A stretch of DNA of 64,000 nucleotides from Eublepharis macularius. Lineage: Eukaryota > Chordata > Lepidosauria > Squamata > Eublepharidae. Below are positions 22,201 through 34,200 of this stretch, piece after piece; the stretch's first letter is position 1, and each line of letters starts with the position of its first letter. The translations under genes and the position numbers were made by a program. The stretch lies in contig NC_072798.1 in the NCBI RefSeq assembly GCF_028583425.1, forward strand, positions 9,240,501-9,304,500, read 5' to 3'. The notes below the pieces were generated by a model. That model did not search any database, was not told where the DNA came from, and worked only from the letters and a program-made list of their open reading frames with translations.

Positions 22201-25200
22201 GCCTTGGGAATGTTTCATTTGGAGAAGAGGAGACTGAGGGGGGACATGATTGCTCTCTTTAAGTATTTGAAGGCTGTCATTTGGAGGAGGGCAAGGAGCT
22301 GTTCCAGTTGGCAGCAGAGGATAGGACCCGAAGCAACGACATAAAATTACATGGAGAAAGGTACTGGCTGAATATTAGGAAAACCTTTTCACGGTCAGAG
22401 TGGTGGAACCAGCTGCCTAAGGAGGTGGTGAGCTCCCCTTCGCTGGCAGTTTTCAAGAAGAGGCTGGATGAATATTTGCCAGGGATGCTTTAGGCTCATC
22501 CTGCATTGGGCAGGGGGTTGGACTAGAAGCTCTGTATGGCCCCTTCCAGCTCTGTGCTTCTGTGATTCTGTGAAAGAACAGTGGAATTTTGCATAATACA
22601 CAGGCTAAACCTCAGGGTCATAAGCATATCGGTGCTCTATCCAAGCTACAGAATTTGCCAAGCCACAGGAAAGGAAGTTTCTGGGCTGAAAATCCATTTA
22701 AACTGGGGGGGGGGGGGGCGGAACCAGAGATGTTATGTATGCCAGCCTGCCTGCCATGATTGTCTTCTGCATTGTATAATGATCAATGCTATATGATTAT
22801 GGTTGCCTGAGTTATATGCTGTAACTTGGTATGCTCAACTGCCAAGACTGCATACTCAGTCCTGATCTTGCAAGAGTCGTGCAACAGTGCCCTAATATGT
22901 ATTGCCGAAGGCTTTCACGGCCGGAGAACGATGGTTGTTGTGGGTTTTCCAGGCTGTATTAACATGGTCTTGGCATTGTAGTTCCTGACATTTCACCAGC
23001 AGCTGTGGCTGGCATCTTCAGAGGTGTAGCACCAAAAGACAGAGATCTCTCAGGGCCAAGCTACACATGACGAATGACACTTGAACAGCAAGTGGATTGA
23101 GTGGAGGGCAAGCGAACAGGGAGAAATACACTTGCTGTTCAAGTGTCATTCGTCATGTGTAGCTTGGCCCTTAGTGTCACAGTGTGGACACTGTGCCCTA
23201 ATATCTAATACTGCCTAGCTTGCCCCTAAGAATGGCATTGAATTGGTGGAAGTGTCAAGTTTTTTAAAAAAATCCATAATAGTGGCTGGCATCCCAAGCT
23301 TCTGGTTGTGCCTGGAATTCCTGAACAGCCGTGATGGTTAAGAAGATTATTTATGAGGCAGTAAAGCACCCAATTGACTGGGAGGGGGACTGGCACAATT
23401 TCGCGCGAGAAGACGCTGTCTTCCGGGTCTTTGGCATGATGTTCCGCAGGCAGGTAAGACGTGTGGAAACAGCCCAGATTAGAGTCCCACACTCTTAACC
23501 ATTACACCAAACTGTCCGTTGTCTCATTTTCTCACAGGGTTGCTGGGGGATAAAATTAGGAAAAGAGAACCATGCCCACTGACCTAAGATCATGGGAGGA
23601 ATGGCAAAACAAAAGTGTACCAGATAGATTGATAGCCATTGCTTGTCTAGAAGCCCCTAAACATCTCTCCTTCATGGGCTCACCTTTGCTTCCCCTCCCA
23701 CAACTGGTTTAGAATAGTGAAAGCCACTACCCGATTTTATTCCTTCCCCCAAGGATCTCAAAGGTGGCACATGGGGTTTGCCATTTTATACAACTACCCT
23801 GGGAGGTGGGACAGGCTGAAAGAGAGAGTACACACAACTGGCTCAAGGTCACCTGGAACATTTAACAGACGAGAGGGGAATTGAACTCAAGTCTCCCAGA
23901 TCCTGGTCCGACACTTCAACTGCTACACTGACTCTCATGTAAGTACACTGACTCTCCCTTACTGTCAGGGCTCATTTCAAGAGGAAACGCGCAGGAATGC
24001 AGTTCCGGCAGTTCCCCAAAGAGGTCACATGTCAGGTGTCCCCTCCCACCTAATTCTCATCCATTTTGGGCCCATTTCGGCCTAGATTGGGGCCAAAACA
24101 GCCTGGATTGGGCCTCTGACGGGTGGTGGATCACTCTCCCACTCATCAGCGGCCTGATCCTGGCCATTTTGGGCCCCTTTTCAGCTATTTTCAGCCCCCT
24201 TTTGCCATTTTGGGCCCAATTTCGGCCCTGAATGTCCAGGTTTGGGTCCAAAACAGCCAGAATAGGTGATGCCAGGGGGTGTGGCACATGCAAATCAGTT
24301 ACGCAAATGACACACTTCCGGCGATGACAAGAGGTGTGGCATATGCTAATGAGTTATGCTAATGAGGTATGCTAATGAGCTCCTCCAGCTCTTTTTCTAT
24401 GAAATGACCCCTGCTTACTGTTGTCATTGTCCTATGTGAAACACAATTGATTTAGCAACCAGGCCCTCCTGTATCATCGTACCAGAGTGCTTGTGATCAG
24501 ACACGAGTCGGAGGATATCGCCGGGTTCCCCATCGATGTTGAAGCAGACAGTCAGCTTACTCAAGGGGAAATCAACAACAAAGTGAGGGTCACCATCCGC
24601 TGAGGAAAAATCAATATAGGGGGGAAAAAAGAGCGACTTAAATGCAATCGCAGCTCAATACCCAGAAGGAACAAAAGAGTCTCTTCGTAAAAAACCTTTT
24701 TGCTTCTGAACCGTAAATAAAATTCAGCTCCGTTGACCGCAGAAGGTTGAATTCAGTAGAGCTGGAATGTCTTTAAGTGTTTTACTACCCCGTAATTGAA
24801 ACCCAGATCTTGTTCATTTCAAAACGAATGGCCTCTAGCCAGATCCTATAAACCACCAGTGTACAGGAATAATTCTTCCAGTACGCCTCCCCCAATTTAG
24901 GGCCACATTAGGTGAAACTGTGGTATCCTCCTTCCCAATTACCTAGGCGCCCCTAGGTGGCAAATAAATCTAGGCTCTTTTCTGTATCGGTAACTTCCCT
25001 GTTAAATTCTCTGCTCAAGGAGGCTTCCTTGACCAGCTGACTCTATTCTTTTAGAAATGTGATTAACCCTTTTTTATACCACATTTTAGACTAAGCTCCC
25101 CAGGGCACAAAAGCCTTTACGCTGATATTAATACACCATAAACAGTGTTCCTTCTTTGCAGCCGCTTTCAGCTATCTGAGAATAATATTTGCATCCCTCA

Positions 25201-28200
25201 CATTTGTTTTATATAACTTTAACGATTATTGCATGGATTTTTTTTAAAAAAGCAATTCACTTAAAAAGTCTATTGGCTAGGAAGGGGTGGGAGATACAAA
25301 TTTTCAGAAAATATAAAACTGAAGGGACCTAGAGTCTTAAATTGTGCATTGTACTACATTTTGATTTTGATGGATTTTAAAGTTTGTCAAACCACTTGAA
25401 TTCTACATTTTGAAATAAAAAATAAAGCATTGTAGGTGAGATGCCATTTTTAATGCTCTCCTGTACAGAAGAACACCTCTCCCCCCCCCTTCCAGGAAGC
25501 AGAAAATCTAACACATCAAAAAGAAATTTTCCAGCTCGTTTCTCTTGCTAGTGTGCCAGCTTTCTACTTGCAGGGAGGCTTTCTAAACACAAAAGAACTT
25601 TTAAAAAATGTATCCAACTACATCATCTCCAGTCTACAGAAAAAGGCTTCATGGCCTTGCATAGTATTTTATTGACCCTTTCTTGGCTAATAGAAGCAGA
25701 ATAAATTATGCAAAATATAGGCAAGTTTCCTTAATTTTTTTATTTTATGCAAGTTGAAAAATAGGGTTTGTTTTACTGATTTAGTTTCTGGGGGGAGTTT
25801 TTTGCATTGCAATCAGACAATCACTTACCTGACGTTTTTGAGACTTTAATTCTTTCTTTGTCCTGTTTTCCAGGAATAGAACCTAAATGTGCAAATACAG
25901 AAGAAGAGAGGGACATAATATATATCATAATAAGTACATCCTAATGTACTGTTCCACTTTTTTGAAAAACTACCCATGGTTCATTTGCATTAAATAGAAA
26001 CATAGAGCTGGAAGGGATCCCAAGGGTCATCTATCCAACCCCTGCACAACACATGAAATTCACAGCTATCTCCCCCCCCCACACACACACTTCTCCCAGT
26101 GACCCCTGGGAGGCCCACAGGAGGGCAGAATAACCTCCAGGATCCCTGGCCAATCTGGCCTGGAAGAAAATTCCTTCTTGATCTCTAAATGTCAACCAGC
26201 ACGTAAGGGCCACAAGAGCCTAGCACTGACTAATGAGTGATTTGGATTTAAAATTGCCCATTGTTTAGTATTGTTATTTATAATGCTGACTATTTTTATA
26301 CCTCTTCCAAGATCCTAAGGACAGATTCATGGAGCAGTGGGATTGATCATGTTGGGGGGGGGCATTAATTTCAATAAATTCCCCCTGATGTAAACTGCCA
26401 GGCCACCTTGCAGGGCACATTCATCACGCCTACGAAATTGACAAGGTAAATTGCAGGCTGACTGTGCAGGGGACAAAGTCTCATCTGAGACATGCAAACG
26501 GAAGCTTGGCCAAACTGAAAGTTTTGTATCAAACTTAGCTTATGAAGGGAGGTAGGAGGAACGACGGGAATGGCGTGCTTTGAATCTGAACAAAGTTATT
26601 TCTGAGATTTGGAATCGGGACTGGTCAGAAACATTCCTATTGAACTGTTTGTTCTAGTGTCCAGGGCTCATTTTGAGGGGGAACGCGCAGGAACGCAGTT
26701 CTGGCAGTTCTCCAAAGAGGTCACATGTCAGGTGGCCCCGCCCATCTGATTTTTGGCTGTTTTGGGCCTGTTTTGGCCTGGATTGGGCCAAAAATAGCCA
26801 GGATCGGGCCTAAAACAGCCAGGATTGGTCCTGAAATGGCCAGGATTGGGCCTCTGACAGGTGGTAGATCACTCTCCTGCTCAGCAGCTGCCCAATTCTG
26901 ACCATTTTGGGCCCCTTTTCAGCCATTTTCAGCCCCTTTTTGCCATTTTGGGCTCAATTGTGGCCCTGAATGGGCAGGATTGGGTGCAAAACAGCCAGTA
27001 TAGGTGAGGTCAGGGGGTGTGGCATATGCAAATCAGTCATGCTAATGACACACTTCCAGTGATGGCAAGGGGTGTGGCATATGCTAATGAGTTATGCTAA
27101 TGAGTTGTGCTAATGAGTTCCAGCAGCTCTTTTTCTACAAAATGACCCCTGCTCGTGTCTGAGGGTTTGCTTCCCTGGGTACAAAAAAGGAGCTGGGGCA
27201 GAAAGGGAGGAAAGGTCTCTCTGCATTTGTAGGCATGGACCAAAGATGTTGGGAATGAGATAATTCTGAGTGGTTGTTTTGGCATTCAGCACCTCCATGC
27301 CCGACTCGTCCTTCCATTGCCTCACTGGATCTGGGAAGCTTTCTGGTTTCATGCAAACACAGGTCCTTATCTAGGGCTGAGTACCTCCTAGGCAGGCAGC
27401 AGAAAGGATTTGTTTGCATCTGCTGGCAGCAAGGTGGGGCTAGCTTGGAGGGGGATGAAGGGTCCAAACCCTGAAAATTTCAACCCAGTTGTGTTTTGTG
27501 GGGAGGGGGTACTACACTGTTCGTTTCAAAGCTTTCCTTTGAAACCAACAGAACTAACAACAGGATTGCTATCCTAACACAACTTGCTTTAATTCCGGTA
27601 TATACAAATCCCGCTTTAGTTATTAAAGCGATTTATGAGTTGACTCTGATTTTTATGGCGTACACTCCTCTCAGAACACAAGAAAATTCGCATCCTCCTT
27701 ACCTGATGGTGATTTGGGACCCTGCATCCCCTGAACGGTCTCCCCCAAACCTCCAGTAGATGGGTCAATATAGACTCCTGTTGGTACCTCTGCCTGCACC
27801 CCAAGCTCCTTCATCTTCAGAGTGGTAAAAGGTGTGACAAAGTTGTAGGTGAGGGCCAATTTCTTGGCTCGTTCCCTGAGGTTCTCCCTCTCCTCAGAGT
27901 CATCGCTCTTCAACCAGGAAGTCAGAAGTTCCTTGATGGTGAGGTAACTCCAGGCCCGTTCAACATAGTTCCAATCATCGGTGTGGTCTTCGACACCATT
28001 GGAAGCGCGAGTCCCGATATGGTTCTGTCCGGGCAGATCGACGGGCACGTCCGTTTTGAGCAGGATGTACTTCTTGCTGTTGCTGGCGGTCACTTCCACG
28101 TGGAGGCTGTTGGCTGTGTGGTTGAGGAGCTTCCCTGCGATGACAATTTCAGACCCATTGAAGTAGTTGGAGAAGAGATTCTGGGTAACACGCTCCACGC

Positions 28201-31200
28201 TGCCAACTGGATAGTCCACCCGGATATCAGAAAGAAGAGGCGTCCCAATCTCATCGTAGAACCTGTATAGGAGAATACAGTTATTTCACACTGGCTTTCG
28301 AAAATGACGAGAAGTCCAAGGACAGGGCAGACTAATTAGGGTTGCCAACCTCCAGGTGGTGGCTGGAGCTCTCCTGGAATTACAAATGATCTCCAGATGA
28401 CAGAAATCAGTTCCCCTGGAGAAAAGGCTTCTTTGGGCAGTGGACTCAATGGGATTATGACTTGCTGAGCTCCAGCCCCTCCCCAAACCCTGCTCCCCCC
28501 AAGTTCCACTTACAAATGATCCTGGTATTTCCCTGCCTGGAGCTGGCAACACTCCCAGTGCAAAAAGATACAGTTTTCTTCTGAGGAAACAGCATGGGAA
28601 ATTTAGAGTCTCTTGGTAATATTTATATATCCAGAACATTTTTCTTATCTACCCTTTCCTCCTAAAAGCCCAAGGTTATGCACATATTCTCCCCTCCTCC
28701 ATTTTATCTTCACAACAACAGCCTTGTGAGGTATGTCTGAACCCAGGTCTTTCAGACCCTGGTGCAAAACTCTAAACTTGGGAGTCTCCAAACTTTTTAG
28801 CTTGCAGGAACCTTTGGAATTCTGACACCGAGTGGTGGGCACAACCACAAAATGGCTGCTGTGGGAGGTGGAGCCAACCACAAAATGCCTGGGAGTGTTA
28901 GCGAGTGAAGTCAGTAACAGTAACTCTTCAACATTTTAGGTGGAAGCTCTGCTTAACAGGATGCCTTTTTAAAAGAACAGGTTGTTTAAAAACAGTTTAC
29001 TACATACACTCAGATTATCATCAGTCATGCTGGCAGGATCTTTGTGGTATAACAGCAGCTGTCCATCTGAATGGACAGCCATTCAGATCTCCAATGACCA
29101 ATTGGAAGCTCTGCTGGGTAAAAGCTCCATCTGCCCCCCTCCACTTTTTGAAAACACTTGGTGGATACCAGGAAAGGTGTCAGCGAGTGCCATGGTGCCC
29201 ATGCTCTAACTTCTGCATCATACGAGCTCTCCAGTGTTATGTGAGTACTCAAGTAGAGGCTAGTGAAAACAAACTAGCTCTCCTAGATTAGGCAACACCC
29301 TGCATCAGATTCCCAAAATGCAGTTTGTCTCGCTCTCCTTCCTATGCCAAGCAGGGTCAGCCTGGTTAATACTTGGATGTGAGCAGGGCTTTTTTTCTGG
29401 GAAAAGAGGTGGGGGAACTCAGTGGGTTGTCCTCGGAGAAAATGGTCACATGGCTGGTGGCCCCACCCCCTGATCTCCAGACAGAGGGGAGTTTAGATTG
29501 CCCTCCACGCCACCCACTGGCGCGGAAGGCAATCTAAACTCCCCTCTGTCTGGAGATCAGGGGGCGGGGCCACCAGCCATGTGACCATTTTCAAGAGGTT
29601 CCGGAACTCCGTTCCATTGCATTCCTGCTGAAAAAAAGCCCTGGATGTGAGACCACCAAGAGAATCTAGGGCAGCTATGCAGAGGAAGGCAATGGCAAAC
29701 CACCTCTGAATTTCTCTTGCCTTGAAAACCCTCTGGAGTCACCATAAGTTGGCTGCGACTTGACTCCACCACCTATAAGAACTCCTCTCTCCCACCTACA
29801 AATCTTTCCCCCAAATCCTTGCCTGTCTCCACATTCCCAATAATTCAATTGTGAGTTTGCCGAGATACTATCCAGTTCAGTCCTGATACATAGTTCAGTC
29901 CTGTGCTTCGCCTGAAGCAAGTGCCACTGAATTCCCTAGACTTGCTGCTTTAGTAAACTTCTAGAGATGTAGCTGTGTAAATCTGTTCTAACATAACCAA
30001 ACAGGAGTCTTGCAGCACCTTAAAGTCTAGCAAGATTTTATTCAACCATCAACTTTTACGGACTACAGCCCGCTTCTTCAGATGCAGAAATTTTTAAACT
30101 TATCAGCTTAGTGAAGGCCGTGTGAAATTTTGGTTGGATCATGCCCAACAAAAAGAAATAAGGAGGAAGAAATAAAGGAAGATGGCGTAGGAAAGAAAGA
30201 AAGGAAGAGATGACATAGAAATATTCTAAAGAAAGAAAGGAAGAAGAAAGATCTTCTCCACCAACCCTTTCAGCTGCCCTGCGGCATCCTCGTCTTCCCG
30301 GATGCGCCGCATCATACCACAGTTCTCCAGCGCCAACCTCTCCAGTAGTTTGTAGTCAACGTCATTTCCGATGCCTATGGTGAAGAGGCAGAACTTGTTG
30401 CGGATGGCTGCCTTCGTATTGTTGACAATCTTGCTTGAGTGCGTCTCCCCGACTGTGGGCCGCCCGTCAGTCAAGAAGATAATCAACGAGGCACTTCGGG
30501 CATCGATATCACTTTGGGCGATGTAGTCATTGAGGATTTTTGTGCTGATCTGGAGGGCCCCGTTTATGTTTGTGCCTAGAAGGACATCACTCAATTAACT
30601 TTTTCCTTTCCTCCACCAGGACTCATGTGCCATAGCTGATATTGACTTAAAAATGCTATCATCCCTTGGTTGGAAGCTCGGATGGTCTGAGCCAAAGCAG
30701 AACTTGTCAATTCCTGGAAAATTTTGGAATGGATCCAGCATACAGCTTGGAGGATCAGAGGTGAACTCTGGAGTTGACTAGTAGAATACAATTCTACTAA
30801 GCAGACTAATAGGGAGGGAAGGTGGCATGGTAAAACCTGATTTCATCAGATCTCAGAAGCTAAGCAGGGTCTGTACTTGGATTGGAGACCACCAAGGAAG
30901 GCTCTGCAGAGGAAGGCAACGGCAAATCACCTCTGCTTCTCACTTGCCTCGAAAGCCCCAGCAGGGGTCACCATAAGTTAGTTGTGACTTGATGGCATGT
31001 TACACACACAAATGGACCAAAAAAACATTGAATAGTTGGCAAGAGCAATGCAGAAGGAAATATTCTACTGATTCTAGCACAGTACATCAGCTTTAATATT
31101 CTAGTGACTGAAGAACCTGTCACATCCCAGGGCAGTTTCTATTGAGAAAGTGCCTAGTGAGATGGGATAGATAGTGGCCTTTTTCACAAGGGAATGTTTT

Positions 31201-34200
31201 CCTGAAACATGGAACAAAGTGCCACTGTTCTTCAGCCACCTATGGTGAGAGATCCAGAGTTTGAAAACTGTAGGATTAAGGCTACAGAGATATTTATTTT
31301 ATCACATTTCTAGACCGCCCTCCCCGTCAGACAGGCTCAGGGCGGTTTAACAACAGTTTAAAACAGTAAAAACATTAAAACATTATATCAAAACAATTAA
31401 AATTGGCGAGTATAAAATATTAAAATACAGCATTTTCCTGCATGGGTGGTGGAAGGTCTTCAGTGGTATGGCTGGCGAGAGGACAGCCTAGCCCTCACCA
31501 AATGCCTGGTGGAACATCTCCGTCTTGCAGGCCCGGCAGAAAGATAACAAATCCTGCCGGGCCCTAGTTTCCTCAGACAGAGAGTTCCACCAGGTCGGAG
31601 CCAGGACTGAAAAGGCCCTGGCTCTGGTAGAGGCCAGGCGGACCTCCCCGGGGCCAAGGACCATCAGCAAGTGCTTAGTGCCTGATCGAAGTGACCTCCG
31701 GGGAACATATGGGGAGAGGCGGTCCTGAAGGTATGCTGGGCCCAGTCCGCATAGGGCTTTATAGGTCAACACCAAAACCTTGAACCGGACCCGGTACTCA
31801 ACCAGTAACCAGTGCAGCTGACGGAGGATAGGTGTTATATGAGCCATGATTGGTGCTCTGGCAACCACCCGTGCAGCTGCATTCTGAACTAGCTGCAGTT
31901 TCCGGATCAAGCCCAAGGGAAGCCCTGCGTAGAGCGAGTTGCAGTAGTCTAACCTGGAGGTGACCGTTGCCTGGATCACTGTCGTATGTGAGTGCTGCCA
32001 ATCTATATCTCTCCCATTTCCCCCTGCAAGATCTAATCTGAGACGTGATGGCATTTCCTCCCATCCTAATTTGTTGACTTCCATTTAATGGTGAACATGA
32101 AGTTCATCACCTAATTCTTCTAATAGCCATTGGCGATGGTGTCTTGAGTGTCAGCCTAGGACCTGGCAAACCAAGTCCCCACTCAACCACTAGCTAACCT
32201 TGGTTCAGTCACTTCCTCTTGGCCTTACCCATCTTGCAAAGCTATTATAAGGAGAGAAGGGAGAATCATATGTACTGCCCTGAACTCCATGGACTAAGGG
32301 CAGCATAAAGATATGATGCCCTGACTTGGATGGCCCAGGCTAGTCCAATCTTGTCAAATCTCCAAAGCTAAGCAGGGTTGGCCTCAGTTAGTACTCGGAT
32401 AGGAGATCACCAAGGATGTCCAGATTTGCTATGCCGGGGCAGGCAATGGCAAACTGCCTGTGTTCATCTCTTGCCTTGAAAACTCGCTGGTGTTGCCATG
32501 TTGGCTGCAACTTGACAGTCCTTTCCCAAAAATATGATAGATAATCAGGAAATTGCACAGGAGTTATCATCAGCAACACATCCCAATAAAATCCAGCTAA
32601 GCCCTTAGATCTAAAGGGTTCTAAAGGGTGTCATTGACCTCTGTTGAATAACAGTTTTAGCTACTCAAAGTAGTGTCAGAAACATCTCCCTGGTTGACAA
32701 ATACTTCTTAAATTACTCATCAACTAACAAAGCTTATCTCATCCCACCCTCTGGCAAAGGAAGGGCCAAATTATTCAAAGCAAGTCTTGCAATTCCCTCC
32801 TCTGTGTCAGCCAATGCTGTGTAGACTGTCTCAGAGTTTGGCAAACTTTGCGGTAATTTTTCTGTTTTAAAAATACGATTTTCCATGGAATCTGCAATTC
32901 TTGGGGGAAAGGGAGTGCTAATGGCTCTCCAAGCTGCCCCTTCTACTTGCTACTGCCCACCCCACCCCATGCAGATGAATACCCTTGGGTCCTTCTCTCC
33001 TCTTAGGGCCAAGCTATAAGTGACAAATGACACTTGAACAGCAGGTGAACAGACTCATGTGGATTCCTCCCTGTTCACTTGCGCTCCACTTGCACTCCAC
33101 TCGATCACTACGTGCAAGTGGAGCTCAAGTGAACAGGGGGGAATCCACATGAGTCTGTTCACTTGCCGTTCAAGTGTCATTTGTCACTTGTAGCTTGGCC
33201 CTTACATCTAGAGGAGTTAGCCTTGTTAGTCTGTAGTAGCAAAATAGTAAAGAGCCCAGTAGCACCTTTAAGACTAACCAACTTTACTGTAGCATAAGCT
33301 TTCAAGAACCACAGTTCTCGAAACCACAGATGCATCTGACGAAGAGAACTGTGGTCCTCGAAAGCTTATGCTACAGTAAAGTTGGTTAGTCTTAAAGGTG
33401 CTACTGGACTCTATTATTTTTCTCTCCTCTTAGCGACTGGCATATGCACTAATATTTTTCAACGTTAGTCCACATGTTCCAGCGTTATTCAGAGACTCTA
33501 TGCCTTTAACAGTGGCATGTGAGGTGAAACTATTGCTGCAGCATTTCCCAGCCCAAAATTACAATTCCGGGAGAAAAAATACACCGGTTGAGCTGCTTTC
33601 AACTGTCCAGCGCATCTATCCTGGAAAATTTGTCCAACGTAGACTGATTCCGCACTTGTTGGATAATGCACTTTCAATGCACATTGTCAATCATTTAAGG
33701 TGGATTTTTTGTTCCGCACACAAAAAAATCTGTTCCAAGTGATCTATAAAGAGGATTGGAAATGCATTATCCAACATGTGCGGAATTACTCGCATTGAAA
33801 CGGACACATCCTCCCCAAGATTACCTCCTGTAGGTGACAGATTGTGGATGTAGATCTTTGCATCTCTGATATTGTCGAGCGTCACTGGCACCAGGCGGTC
33901 TTGTTGCCAGACCTTGATTCGATTGGAGAAGCCAATGATGTTGAAATGATCCTCAGGCCTCAGATCTTGGAGAATGGTGAACAGGGCATCCTTGGTCTGA
34001 AATAAGACAGAGAACGGCCTGGATGAAGTTTTAATTTCATACATTTTAAAGTCCTATACGACTTGGTAACAAAACAGAGGGGTTAAGTTACAACCTAAAA
34101 TAAAATATATTTAGAAAGTATTTATTATAAATGTGCACATATATAGATTAAAAACAAATTTAAAACATAAGGCCTACATACATATGCTAAAACTTACTAG

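Noticed and set aside
21907..22493. Apparent 145-codon gene on the plus strand
   Set aside because: It is the C-terminus of a CR1-type reverse transcriptase, frameshifted and 5'-truncated.
31488..32084. Apparent 198-codon gene on the minus strand
   Set aside because: It is the 3' end of an L2-type LINE ORF with its 3' UTR attached.
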